A DNA stretch of 64,000 bases from contig WBMQ01000001.1 of assembly GCA_016630905.1 (NCBI GenBank), forward strand, positions 310,001 through 374,000. Reading direction: 5' to 3'. The notes under the pieces were generated by a model that saw nothing but the letters and a program-made list of their open reading frames with translations, did no database searches and had not been told where the DNA came from. A program made the position numbers and the translations under genes. Source of the stretch: Capillidium heterosporum. Taxonomy: Eukaryota > Entomophthoromycota > Entomophthoromycetes > Entomophthorales > Capillidiaceae. Shown here piece after piece: positions 35,690 through 47,339 of the stretch. Within the stretch, counting starts at the first letter, position 1. Each line of letters starts with the position of its first letter.

Positions 35690-36830
35690 CAAAAAGTATT
35701 TCGAGCGATTAAATCTGGCTGCTTATTAATAGGCGCAATTTACAGTGGCGATTTGAAATTAAATTATAAATTAATCGGCTATTTTTCAGGCAATGGTTTC
35801 AGAAACCCAAGTTTGGTGGTGTGATAGTTTGAGTAGACAAACCACCAGCTACTGATAATGAAGGTGGTTAGAACTAGTTTGTGATGGTCGAGTATTTTTA
35901 CTATATTTCCATCTATTCTGTACTATATTACTTACTACTTTAAGTCATATGGACTATTTCATTAGACCCTTTAGAGTAGTGGTGCTTGGCCTGAGTTCTA
36001 CAAGAAAATCCTCAGGGGTCCATGAGTTTTTCCGTTGTATAGGAGATCCATAGGAGTAAAAATATCATTGGTTAAGCACTGTGGTTTCCAACCTTTCGGG
36101 CCTATAGCATGCCATGGAAAATTCTAGCATACTATCACCGTCTCTACTCTTTAGTTGGACTCCAAACTTTTCGTTTTGTAAAGTTGAATCGTATAGAGGA
36201 ACGAGGTGCCATAAAGCCCAATAAACCATTAAAGTTTAAATTTTATGTGATCCAATTTAGAGACTCTAGCTCTAGTTGGGAACCACTGATTCAAAGTTGA
36301 CTATTGCAGATTTCCTATCTGTTACCGTCAACAATATCAATACAATTGCTAAGTTCACCAGTATATGGTCAAAGTGGGACCTACACGCCATTATATGGAT
36401 TTCCAGTGTCAAAGGTCTTACGAGTCTCTAATATATCTATGCCATGTAGTAAAACTAGATACTGTCTCAATTTGGAAATAATTTTAACTTGCTTTGGATA
36501 AACAGTATACTTTGTGTAATTGGATTCGGATGGAGGCAGTCCAGCTTCCATCATCAGTAGTGAAATTCTGGTTTCTTGAATCTGCCTACCTCACCTTTCC
36601 AAAAAATGGAAAGACATCCAATAGGATACAAGGATCCAAAAATAAATGAATATTATTGGCTGCAGTCGTTTAATAGAAATCAGTTTGGATCCAAATGAAC
36701 TCAAATTCAAAATTTCGATTTTGTAAACTGCAAATAGCGCAAAAAAGTATTTAAGCAGCGTCATTGACACAATTTGGCCTTTTAGTAAATTTTCACAACG
36801 AAATCCCAAAATCCACAAGTTATCAACACG
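35690..36830. other. Divergent intergenic region
   Basis: About 1.1 kb between OSBP (-) and histone H1 (+). Small frames at 36109-36300 and 36304-36501 lack support. The last ~100 bp should contain the H1 promoter. Confidence 0.35.
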
Positions 36831-37463
36831 ATGCCAGCCAAAACTACCACCAAGAAAGATCACCCCAGCTATCTCAACATGATCAAGGTACCCCCCTCAT
36901 CTTATTTTGTGTTAACATTGTTATAGGAAGCCATAGCTAACGAAAAGGCGCCCAAGGGTACCTCCCGCGCCGGAATTTTGAAGTTCATCGTTTCTACCTA
37001 CGACGTCAAGGAGAGCACGGCAACCACTACTCTACTCCGCAAAGCATTGAAAAGTGCCCTCGATAGTGGCGACCTTGCTCAGAACGGTGTACGCTATAAG
37101 GTTACCAAGGCTGGCAAAAAGACTGCTGGCAAGCCCAAATCCACCAAGAAGCCTGCTGCCCCCAAGAAAGAGTCTCCTAAGAAGGCAACTGCTTCCAAGG
37201 CCAAGACCGCCAAGAAAACTGCCACTAAGAAATCAACTGAAGAAAAGGAATCCCCTAAGAAATCAACTGCTATCAAGAAATCCACCAAGAAGTCAACTGC
37301 TGATAAGGAGACCACCAAGAAACTTGCCAAGAAGACCATCGTCAAGAATTCTGCTGACAAGAAAGAGAAGACTAAGGCTCCTGCCGCCAAAAAAGCCTCA
37401 CCTGTCAAGCAGACCGAAGCCAAAAGGTCTACCCGGTCGACTAGATCTTCCAACTCCAAATGA
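36831..37463 (+). CDS. Linker histone H1
   Basis: Two exons, about 197 residues. N-terminal MPAKTTTKKDHPSYLNMIKEAI leads into the winged-helix globular domain (KGTSRAGILKFIVSTYDV...LLRKALKSALDSGDLAQNGVRYKVT). A ~120-residue Lys/Ala/Ser/Thr/Pro tail follows, with repeated SPKK-like DNA-binding and CDK sites (three SPKK) and KKST repeats, ending in RSTRSTRSSNSK. It binds linker DNA at the nucleosome dyad. The codon-rich repeats create long open frames on the other strand and in another frame of the tail, which are not genes. Confidence 0.93.
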
Positions 37464-38841
37464 GTTTATCGTCCAGTGCATCCATCCAACCGCTTAGCAT
37501 GTTCAGCTACCTTTTTGTTAGGAAAGGTTGAAGCGTACCTCTGCGGCCTATATTCTTAGCTTCTAATTTGTAGTTTATAAACAATACTTTATACATCGGG
37601 CCTTGTTAGGACATATAGTACATATTTTATAATATTTGGATTTCATTTATTGATGTGACTATGCTTAAAGTTTGGTTTATGGGACGCTATATTTCCATGT
37701 CCGATTTAGCCTTTACCGAACCATCTCCAGATTTTAAACTTTCAGTTTCCAATTAAAGTCCTAGGAAATCTAAAGCACCTTTACTTTTTTGGTTCAAGAT
37801 ATCGATTAATTGACCTCCTTGGGGCACAATTCTAATTCCCACAAAAGGGATGCATCTAATTCAAGAAACCAAATGACATGGATCTTTTTAATTGAATATT
37901 AAAGGAACGTAAATGCAATACACATCGTTGCTCTAGTTTTAGATTCTATGAAAATAAATAACAGCTTAAATATCAAAAAGTAAAAATATAGCATATAATA
38001 GTGGGTAAATTTTATCATAGTGCAAATTTGATAGGGTTATTGGCCTACATGTTCTAGAAATAATCTATTGATTCGAAGGATGATAGTTGCTAGCAGTAGC
38101 TACAGCTAAGGCTTTTGAATAGATAAGAACCTAAGTTAAATATATATTGCTTTGGTCCAGAGTTAGCTTTCAACTTGTACCTAAGATCGCCACTTTCCAA
38201 AGTTTTTATCCCTGTCTCCGTTTATAAAAATAAAAGGGATAGTAAATCCAGGGTGAATGAGAAGGGTGATTTTTATCTATGCTCTGAAAACTATATACCT
38301 ATAAACTTAATGTAGCTTGGGAAGTATGTCTATATTTACGATTTACCGATTTTGAAATACCTAGTTAGAGACTACAAACTATGTAGTTTAACATTTATAT
38401 ATCATTGAGGTCTGTTTCTTATATAATATGTCAATAGTAAAATCAAATATATCGACACTCTATAATTTGTAGTAAATATAAGCTTAGTAATGGGGCATAT
38501 CCATATCTGATATCCCATGAAAATAGGAGTATAGCAACAGCCTTTACAAAAGCAAGCTATATACATCGAATGTATAAAATGAGTATATATCTAAAAGCTT
38601 GATAAAAGTAAGATATCTTGCAAACCTACAGCCCGTTAACTTTACAGTAGCTAAACTTAAAAGAATAGCATTGTAAAGTACAGCAGTACTTGTAAGGATA
38701 AAAACCAAAATTAAAACGTACCAACTTTACTACCAAACCATCTATTTAGTACATACCTATAGTTCCAGAGAATTTAGACGATCATTTAGCATCTAAATAT
38801 AGATACATCTTCATAACTTATGGATATAACACCTTACTCCA
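37464..38841. other. Intergenic region
   Basis: About 1.4 kb, AT-rich; no coding sequence supported. Confidence 0.35.
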
Positions 38842-39738
38842 TCAGAAATCTAAAGTAGAAGTGGTGGTAGTAGCTTGGGGAGGAGTGGTATCGAGCAACC
38901 TATAAGTATCCAAATGTAACTTGATGTAAACCTTCGATATCCTGCTAAAACTAAAATACATATAAAGTCAGAATATTAATGCAAAAAATAATACTTAAAT
39001 CGGTAAATGGTGGTTCCTTTAGCACAACATTAGTAAGAAAAGTTATCAAAGCGGGTACGAGAAACAAAAGTTCCTCCAGAGCTAGAACTTGCAAACACCG
39101 AAGTCGACTTGGAACGGGTTGATAGACGAATCGTTATTGGTAATAACGACGTCGCAAGCGATGGAAAGGATCTCAATTATCACGTCAAAGAAGTCAACGT
39201 TGGCTTGGAACCAACTCGTTATACTTTCCAAGATAAGAGGATCCTCCACTTCTAAGTCGATAGGTTGGTTGGTAGTCAACGGTTTCTGACTGAGTTGGTG
39301 GTAGTCTGATAGTAGCCATACCATTGGGTACTGCCGCTTGGCGTAAGCACCAATCAAGAAAGTAGATGTTGAAGTATCCAAGATAACCTCGTTTTCCGCT
39401 AAATATGAAGGCTCCTGCTTGTGGAATTGTTTTATCAAGTTGGTGTCATCTCCACTTTTAAACTGTTCGAATTTATCCAAAGTATCTTCACTTATGAACT
39501 TCTTGTCGATAGTATCCAAAAGTTGTAAACTACTTGCAGTAGGGCGTATTTCATCTAAATCATTTAACTTGAACAGCTTGACTAAGATTTCGTCCCGAGC
39601 TCGAACATCGGTGCTGAACCTTTTAAACCCTTTCAATGTAGCTAGACTTACCATATCAGTTTGGAACTTGTCGATCCTACCAGTCTCCGGCTTGAAATGG
39701 TAACTCTCTATCACCTTCACCTTCCCCGATGCGAACAT
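38842..39738 (-). CDS. Protein of unknown function, about 265 residues
   Basis: The main exon (ATG at 39738) encodes a 218-residue soluble-looking protein with no transmembrane helix (GKVKVIESYHF, FKRFSTDVRARDEILVKLF, LDTSTSTFLIGAYAKRQYP). It ends in TAG at 39082-39084. Downstream the frame one base on stays open (SSGGTFVSR), then an intron with a TACTAAT branch site (about 39012-39053), a short exon (TTIYRF), another intron, and a last exon RISKVYIKLHLDTYRLLDTTPPQ ending at 38842. That series looks like the true C-terminus. The offset could be a +1 break, or a 43-nt GTCGTT...CCAAG intron with a poor donor just upstream. I do not recognise the family. Confidence 0.5.
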
Positions 39739-40964
39739 CTGAACTTACTCTTTTTGACTTGGTGTTGAGCTTGAACATTTGGATTTTGAGTTCAATCTTT
39801 ATAAGGAAATATGATGACGTAAGTTTTCCAGGAAAGTATTGGAAACTCTTCAAGGCTATTCTGTTAGTATATATAATGATGTCATTTGAAAGATTCAAAC
39901 CTATTCTCAACTTTCTTCTACTGGAATTAAGTTTGAATATATTGAGTAAAGGTATGGAACGATGCATTTATAAGTTCAAGGCATATAAAATCCATTGGCC
40001 TGTGTCAACACTTTCTTGAGCTTAAAAAATCTTTTAAACTATATAGCTATATGATCCTAGTTTGTGAGCATGGGGAGGTTTAGGATCAGGGTGCCTATAT
40101 TACCGGTTGGAAATATAAGTGCTTTGGTTCAACAATTTAGCATCTTTTCACGTAAAAGCATGTATTTTGCTCTTCAATATACACATTTTCTGTAAAATAC
40201 CACGTACAGTCCCTTCTTTACTATCCAGTTTTGGATTTTTTGTTTACAGGTTGCGTTAGAACTAACATAATAGTTTAAAGTGAGTTGGCACATCCTTGGT
40301 AATACTCGTATATTCTTCTAGATAAATGTACAGTAATTAGCTTTAAGCCAAGATTTACCTTGAGATATCCAATGATACATTTATTCATACTATATTTCTA
40401 CACAGGCATTCTAATGATAGAAAATTTGCTCATGATTTGAGAGGAATTTCATGGCTACTATATTTTTGTTTATCGACAACAGTATCCTTACCAACATATA
40501 ACTAGACTTCGAAAGATTTATAAGAATATAAACACCTAATCAAAAATTTGCTTAAAGGGCTAGAAAGGTTTTATAGGGATAGAGGTGTGGTGGATATTGG
40601 CCAAATTTCAACGGCAAGTCGGCAAAAGTTTGCCGAAAGTGGGCTTGATAAGTGAGATCGTATCGTTGGATTCCAAGTGACTCACTAGACATTTGACACT
40701 AAGCTTTAGTTCTCCGCCCAAGCAGTTGAATACATAAGTTTATCAGTGAAATGAATTAGATCTAAAAAAATCCATATTTGTTATAGATAACTATTTATAC
40801 ATGCCCTAGATTCAGGCAAGCTTCAAAACTATACGAAAAATTATGCCAGACTGAATACCAACCCTAAAATAAACTCGAATGAATACACTCTATCAAATAT
40901 AAATAGTCCACAAGATGTATTCATAACCTATATATCAATAAATATACATTGCAAAACGCCCATC
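39739..40964. other. Intergenic region upstream of MFS copy A
   Basis: About 1.2 kb without a supported gene. TATAAATAG at 40899-40907, 66 bp before the MFS ATG, matches the promoter of the sister copy at 45452. Confidence 0.4.
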
Positions 40965-42681
40965 ATGATCAATCAGGAGCCATTTCAAGCTCAGTCAGCT
41001 ACGATCGCCTCCGCTAAAATAAGTTCAACGGACCTTTACCCAAAAATCGAAGTCTCCAAAGTATCTATCCAATCTATAGAGTCACAAACCCAAAGCATTT
41101 CGACGGTAGCTCCCATAGCTGGTGTCAAGAAGTTCTTACTCCTACTTGGCCTCATCCTCTCCATCTTTCTGAGTAGCTTGGACACGACTATAGTATCAAC
41201 GGCCACCTACAAAATTTCCTCCGACTTGACAGACCTGCAATCAGCAACCACTTGGATCTCAACCAGCTATCTCTTAACTACCACTATAATGCAGCCATTG
41301 TATGGCAACCTATCCGACATTTTCGGTCGTAAGGCCATCATCCTATTCACCTTAGTCACCTTTAGTCTAGGCTCTTTAGGTTGTGGACTAGCCAACTCGG
41401 GAATCCTGTTAATAGTCTTTAGAGCGTTGTCGGGGATAGGTGGAGGCTGGCCTGTACAGCCTTAAGTATCATAATCATCTCCGATATCGTACCACCCCAA
41501 TCTCGAAGCATGTATCTAGCTTTGGCTGGCGGTATCTTTGCCTTGGCCAGTATTGCCTGGACCACTAGTCGGTGGCTTCTTTACCGACACAATCACTTGG
41601 CGATGGGCTTTCTTTATCAACTTACCGTTGTGCGTCGCCACCATCGCAATTATCATCTTTTTTTTGAAATTGCAACCTGCTATTAATAAAGATTCCAATG
41701 GTAAGAGGTTGGAAGCGCAGGCCTTAACTTTCAAGGATAAGATTAAGAGGATCGACTGGCTAGGCTCGTTGACACTGACGCTATTCACCTTGACGTTTCT
41801 TTTAGGTTTGACTTGGGGTGGTGAAGAGAACGCCTGGTTGGAGCCTAAAGTTTTGTCTAACTTGATTTTAGCCTTTGTTTTTATGCTCACCTTCGTTGTC
41901 CTGGAGTTGAAGTACGTCAAGTTTCCCATAGTTCCCAGAAGTTTGTTAACGCGGAACTCCATCATCGCCACTACTAACGCTTTCTTCATAGGTGCCCTAC
42001 AGCTAGTTCTGATCTACTACTTACCCATCTATTACCAGGTAGTTCGGGGCACTAGTGCCATGTCTGCAGGATTGGAACTGCTACCGTTGCTGCTTGGGGC
42101 TGTGAGTTGCAACTTCATAACTGGGATTGGTTACTTTCAAAACAGGGAGATACTGCTTCATGAGCGTCATCGGTAGCTTACTTCAGATGATTGGTTGCCT
42201 ACTACTGAGTCTACGCTTCAACACCGATGTCACTAGAATCGAGGAAATAGCCTACGTTTTGATCACCGGGTTTGGTATAGGTTTATGCTTCCAGAATAAC
42301 ACCATGATTGCACAAGCTTCGGTAGATCAGGACGAAGTTGCTGGAGTTACTTCCTTGATCTATTTCATCACCAATTTGGGTAGAGTAGTTGGACTGGCTA
42401 TTCAAGGGTCCATATATAACGCTAAGCTAGTATCAGGATTGACTATATTGAAGGAAAATGGGCTACATCAGCTTGGGGAAGGCCTACCTACCTTGGAGAC
42501 TTTACAAAGTTTATCTCAGGAAGCTTTGAATGAGGTGCGTGTCGTCTATTTGGATACTTTCAAGCTTATGTTCTATTCCATGATCCCGTATGTATGCATC
42601 GCCTTTTTGGTAACACTATTCCTAAGACATATCCCCTTACGACATGTCAATCATAATTCCAATGTAGAGGCAGGCCACTGA
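40965..42681 (+). pseudogene. MFS (DHA2, 14-TM) transporter copy A, frameshifted
   Basis: Close paralogue of the transporter at 45544. Compared with it, this copy has four extra single bases: near 41447 (GGAGG-C-TGG), 41462 (CC-T-TAAG), 41558 (GCC-T-GGA) and about 42127 (GGAT-T-GGTTAC). The first three together restore the original frame; the fourth shifts the last third. Between them the usual motifs remain (LDTTIVSTATYKI, GNLSDIFGRKAI, GPLVGGFFTDTITWRWAFFINL, PIYYQVVRG). It is therefore a young pseudogene, or a gene with several sequence errors. The neighbouring ADE2 remnant favours decay. Its TATA box at 40899 is still present. Confidence 0.75.
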
Positions 42682-42718
42682 AGCTTTAAATGGTTTGATT
42701 TATATATATAAATACAAT

Positions 42719-42847
42719 GGTCCTTCCAGCTAATTTAATCCAACTTGACGATCTTCTATTTGATGATAGCTTGCATACTAGCTTAGTAATATAGCATCTG
42801 ATTCAAGTATAAGGAGTTTTAGGCACTTAGAATATGTATAATAAGTG
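42719..42847 (-). pseudogene. ADE2 last-exon remnant, part 1
   Basis: This stretch aligns with the last exon of ADE2 at about 47346-47462, in the same position and orientation relative to the upstream MFS gene (for example ATTCAAGTATAAGGAGTT versus ATCCAAGTATCGGGAGTT). It has many substitutions and no open frame. Confidence 0.65.
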
Positions 42848-43646
42848 ACAACCTAGCTCTCTGGCTAAGTTGGGTGTTGAACATTGGATTATTTTTATTT
42901 TTCGGAGGTAACCCCCAATTTTACTACCACTCGACAATGTGCTTTAGATTACACGTTCACATACATTTCCTTCATTTTAAAACGCCTCCCATTCATTAGT
43001 CATCATTCTAATTAATGGCCAAGTCATTTAACTTACCTAAGACAGATCTCCCATTAAGGATGCAGGCTTGGTTTATATTTGATGGAGGATTCTCCGATTG
43101 TTGTCCTGCAGAAAAAGTGAGTCCAAAAAGCTAGAGCGGATAGCTGTAGCTGGGACACAGATTCTCCGTTTCATTGGGAAAAGGACTTACTTGCAAGCCT
43201 CCAAGTTATGCTTTGTTTCGGTGCTACAATATATATAGCGAAGCGGAGAACAAAGAAGGAGGATAGGGAGAGAAAAAAGACCACAAAACGAGGAGAAACG
43301 AAAAGGAGAACAAAAAGACAAAGGAAGAACGAGAGAAGGAAAGGAAAGTTTCTAAGTTGTTTTATCAGAGTTGTTTGAGGCCTTTCTTTGAGCTCACCCT
43401 GATTATAGATTTAAGTTTGGGTTAGTTTGATTAAGCGTTTTAAAGGATTCCTAGCCGGGAATGTTGCAAGAATAGAGTTTTTACATTATATTTAGCTGCA
43501 AAGCAATCGCCGCATCTATATTAATAAGCCCACAATACGATACATACGTCACGTCCCATGTCGAAGGACTCATCAAGTCCAGCCAAACCCATTCGACTGG
43601 AAGTCTAAGCCAATGATCAAACATTCAGTAAGGGCGACCAGCCAAC
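42848..43646. mobile_element. About 800-bp insertion in the ADE2 remnant, flanked by an 8-bp repeat
   Basis: The ADE2 remnant is split: part 1 ends at AATAAGTG (42840-42847) and part 2 begins with the same AATAAGTG (43647-43654). An 8-bp direct repeat at the edges of an insertion is the footprint of hAT-type and some other DNA transposons. The inserted DNA has no coding frame and I see no terminal inverted repeats, so it is at most a non-autonomous or decayed element. It contains the purine-rich block at about 43240-43360. Confidence 0.35.
43240..43360 (+). repeat. Polypurine tract of about 120 nt
   Basis: The + strand from about 43240 to 43348 is almost only A and G (GGAGAACAAAGAAGGAGGAT and following), with scattered C and T. 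Such tracts can form triplex DNA or impede replication. No coding meaning. Confidence 0.6.
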
Positions 43647-43715
43647 AATAAGTGGAGTTGATGGAATTATCGATGGCTATAGTAGCTTTTGGTACTCCAC
43701 ACTATTGAAAGAAAC
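43647..43715 (-). pseudogene. ADE2 last-exon remnant, part 2
   Basis: GGAATTATCGATGGCTATAGTAGC... aligns with GAGTTGTCGATGGCAACGGTAGC... at about 47470-47530 of intact ADE2, including the TACTCCACAC / TACTCCGCGC exon edge. Same orientation as part 1. Confidence 0.65.
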
Positions 43716-45543
43716 CAAAACCTTGAAATATATATAAAGCGATGTATATAGTATCAGCAGTACACTTACAATAAATACATCTTAAATATCTGCTGTTTGT
43801 TTGCTACATAATAAACTTAATTTCGATATATAAATCAACTATTAGGTACTAATATATTTTCACATACAGTCAAATTTTGAATAGTCAATTCTATTATGAT
43901 CCTTGTATAAATTCCTATATCAACTATATTTATTATGAACTTACACCATGTATCCAATTCACATTTTAGATTCTAGCTACTCATCCCAAACAGTTTGTGG
44001 AATAGATGTGGTAAGAATCAAATGGATCAGTATACCAGAGTTGGGTTTATTAGTTTTTACTTAGTATCAGATCTTTATTAGATAGCTACTTTAAGTGTTA
44101 GAAAATTGAGACAAGTATAAATAATTGAATTTGTCAAGTATGGAGTGGTTTTCATTCATCAACAAATTTAAACTTGAAGCTTGTAGTATATAGGTTTACG
44201 CAATCTTGTATGAAATTTCTATAAATTTTTAGATGAGATGAAAGCGCTATCTACATTTATTGAAAGGCTTATAGAAATATAAACATTTACAAAGTTGTGA
44301 TTGGCAAGAAGAAATATACACTAAATTTGGAAATAATAGACTATCACCATTATCCATTACTATACATCGCTTTCCCAATCCTTGAAATTTAAAACGACTA
44401 TTTAGCTCATATATTTTAACTGTAACCCGTAAAGCATTCCTTGCACTCCCCAATATATACCCTCCTTACTCAACCTAATCTTGTCTCCTAAATGTAACCC
44501 TTGTCTCATGTTAATAAAGGTGTTTTCATCCAACCTTCACTTGCATTTGATGGAACTCAATTCCTCGATAAACAACAATGTGTTCGATAAAAGGTCCGAT
44601 CATTCAATTAATTGAGAGCTTCCTTCATGTACAACTACAATATATCAGGATCAAAATTACCTGAACAATGCCATCAAAACTATCTTTGAAAATTCTATTT
44701 TTTAATAGCTTTAATTGGTAGATTAGTATCGTCTATACTCTGAAAATAGATGCGACCCAACTGTTTGTTTGCTACATTAGAGAAATCAGTAAGATTGAAT
44801 CTTCTTGAGGAAATTCAAATCGATTGAAGAGTATTCTTATTGGAAACAATAACACTACTTCCATCCCAAATAATCTCCCCAGCTCCATATAACTGAGGAC
44901 GACAGTAAATAGGGTTGCATTGAAATCGGCAAAGTTCCCACTAAACCCAGTTCCCCTGAATTTTGGTAGTGGATGATATCAACGTGTCAAAGTTTCTGAA
45001 AGGGGAACAAATTAAATTTTGAAGGTTCCCATATCCGTAGTAAAATGTTTACAGGAACTTGGAAGATAGAGTGCTTAGTTATCGAAGCGAAAAAGTATAT
45101 TCACAGTCAAGCTACTGACAACTAACATGTACTAGTCGCTAATTTTTGCGATGTCGGACTGATATTACATATAGCTAGATGAATTCTACCGGTACTTTAA
45201 TCTGTTTAAAAAATTGAAGTTGCCTTGCTGAATGAAGATACTAGACTAGCTAACCTAAACTTCAAACTCCCCACCCAAGTTAACGAATAAAGAATCTCAT
45301 CAGCGAAAATTGGTCTACAAAAGTCTAATTCTATTACAAGTAATTATTTATACTCGGCTCTAAATTAATGTAAACCCCAAAAAGTATAGAAAAAACTCAA
45401 CTAAGCTATACCCTTAAATTGTAATGAAAGCGATCTCTACAGTTTCTTAAGTATAAATAGAGGGCCAAGTCCCACCTTCAACCAACTTTTTCGATTTTTC
45501 TAAAAAGTTCAAAAGTTTTATTACACTATTTACATTAGACATA
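43716..45543. other. Long intergenic region upstream of MFS copy B
   Basis: About 1.8 kb. On the minus strand near 44700-44950, broken protein-like frames can be read (for example CNPIYCRPQLYGAGEIIWDG and FNLTDFSNVANKQLGRIYFQ) with stops between them. This could be another decayed gene, family unknown. TATAAATA at 45452-45459 is the likely MFS core promoter. Confidence 0.35.
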
Positions 45544-47257
45544 ATGACTGCACAAGATTCGTTGGAGAATCATCAACCTTCGATCGCCGACGTAGTAGTA
45601 AGCCCAAATGATCTCGACCCCAATGTTGAAGTTATTAGAGCCTACACCCGTTCCATAAAGTCCCAGAACCAAAGTTTAGTAACGGTAGCTCCCATAACTG
45701 GTGTCAAAAAGTTTTTACTCCTACTCGGCCTCATCCTCTCCATCTTCTTGGGTAGTTTGGATACGACTATAGTATCAACGGCCACCTATAAGATTAGCTC
45801 CGACCTGACCGATCTGCAATCTGCCACCACCTGGATCTCGACTAGCTACCTCCTAACTTCAACTGCCATGCAGCCTTTGTATGGTAACCTATCCGACATC
45901 TTCGGTCGCAAGTCCATCATCCTGTTTGCTTTGGTCACCTTCAGTCTAGGTTCTTTAGGTTGTGGGCTAGCCAACTCGGGAATCCTGTTAATAGTCTTTA
46001 GAGCGTTATCGGGGATAGGTGGAGGTGGCCTGTACAGCCTAAGTATCATTGTCATATCCGATATCGTACCACCCCAATCGCGCGGCATGTATCTAGCTTT
46101 GGCTGGCGGTATCTTTGCCTTGGCCAGTATTGCCGGACCACTAGTCGGTGGCCTCTTTACCGATACCATCACTTGGCGGTGGGCTTTTTACATAAATTTA
46201 CCGTTATGTGCCATCACCATTGCTACTGTCATCTTCTTTTTAAAGCTGCAGCCTACCATCAACAAAGATTCTAACGGTGAGAAGTTGGAAGTGCAGGTTT
46301 TAACTTTCAAGGATAAGATTAAGAGGATCGACTGGCTAGGCTCGTTGACACTGACGCTATTCACCTTGACGTTACTATTGAGTTTGACTTGGGGTGGTGA
46401 AGAGAACGCCTGGTTGGAACCTAAAGTCCTATCCAATTTGATATTAGCCTTCGTGTTCCTGTTTGCTTTCATTTTCTTGGAGTTGAAGTATGTCAAGTTC
46501 CCCATAGTTTCCAAAAGTTTGTTAACGCGCAACTCCATTATCGCCACTACCAACTCCTTATTCATAGGCGCATTATTGATCGTTTTGATTTATTACCTAC
46601 CCATCTACTACCAAGTAGTTCGAGGTACTTCAGCTACATCAGCTGGATTGGAACTGTTGCCACTGTTATTAGGAGCTGTAAGCTGCAACTTCGTTACTGG
46701 GTTTGTTACTTTGAAGACTGGGAGATACTGTTTCATGAACGTCATCGGCGGTATATTCCAGGTGGTTGGTTGTCTACTACTGAGCCTTAGATTCAACGCT
46801 TGACGTCACTAGAGGTGAAGAAATCGTCTATATCTTGATCACTGGGTTAGGTTTGGGCCTATGCTTCCAGAACAACACCATGATTGCGCAAGCTTCGGTA
46901 GATCAGGACGAAGTTGCTGGCGCTACTTCCTTAGTTTACTTCACCAATATGTTGGGTGGAGTTGTAGGATTAGCTATCCAAGGCTCCGTCTACAACGCCA
47001 AGTTGTTGACAGGTTTAACTACGTTGAAGGAGAATGGATTACATATGCTTGGAGAAGGTTTACCTACCCTGGAAACTTTACACAGTCTACCTCAAGAGGC
47101 CCTGAATGAGGTGCGCGCTGTCTATTTGGATGCCTTCAAGTACATGTTCTACTCTATGATTCCCTACGCAGGCATTGCCTTTTTGGTAACTTTGTTCTTG
47201 AAACATATTCCTTTACGACTTGTCAACCGTAACGCTGCTGTAGCGGTAGGTCATTAA
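45544..47257 (+). CDS. MFS (DHA2, 14-TM) transporter copy B, one +1 frame break
   Basis: About 570-residue proton antiporter of the multidrug family. Motif D1 (GSLDTTIVSTATYKI), motif A (GNLSDIFGRKS), the Gly block (ALSGIGGGGLYSLSI), motif C (GPLVGGLFTDTITWRW) and a C-terminal helix before LKHIPLRLVNR are all present. Relative to copy A, one extra T at 46800/46801 turns AAC GCT GAC GTC into AAC GCT TGA, so translation would stop at residue 419, in the loop before helix 11. After the extra base the frame is open to 47257 and conserved (EEIVYILITGLGLGLCFQNN). TATA box 85 bp upstream; convergent with ADE2, 82 bp apart. Confidence 0.8.
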
Positions 47258-47286
47258 AGTTTTAAATTGTTTTAAATGAATGATGC

Positions 47287-47292
47287 AATAAA
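47287..47292 (+). terminator. Poly(A) signal AATAAA
   Basis: AATAAA 29 nt after the MFS copy B stop, inside the 82-bp convergent gap to ADE2. Confidence 0.4.
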
Positions 47293-47339
47293 GTTTCAAG
47301 ATTTAATACTCATATTTAATTCAATTTTTACATCTAAAT

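Noticed and set aside
37054-37497. Long frames antisense to and overlapping the H1 tail
   Set aside because: They are the mirror of the Lys/Ala/Thr-rich repeat codons of histone H1 and have no start context or domain.
40965-42681. Stop-codon-specific programmed +1 shifting (Euplotes style) as the explanation for MFS copy A
   Set aside because: Three of the four extra bases are not at a stop codon, and the neighbouring ADE2 remnant shows that this block is decaying; the simple pseudogene reading fits better.
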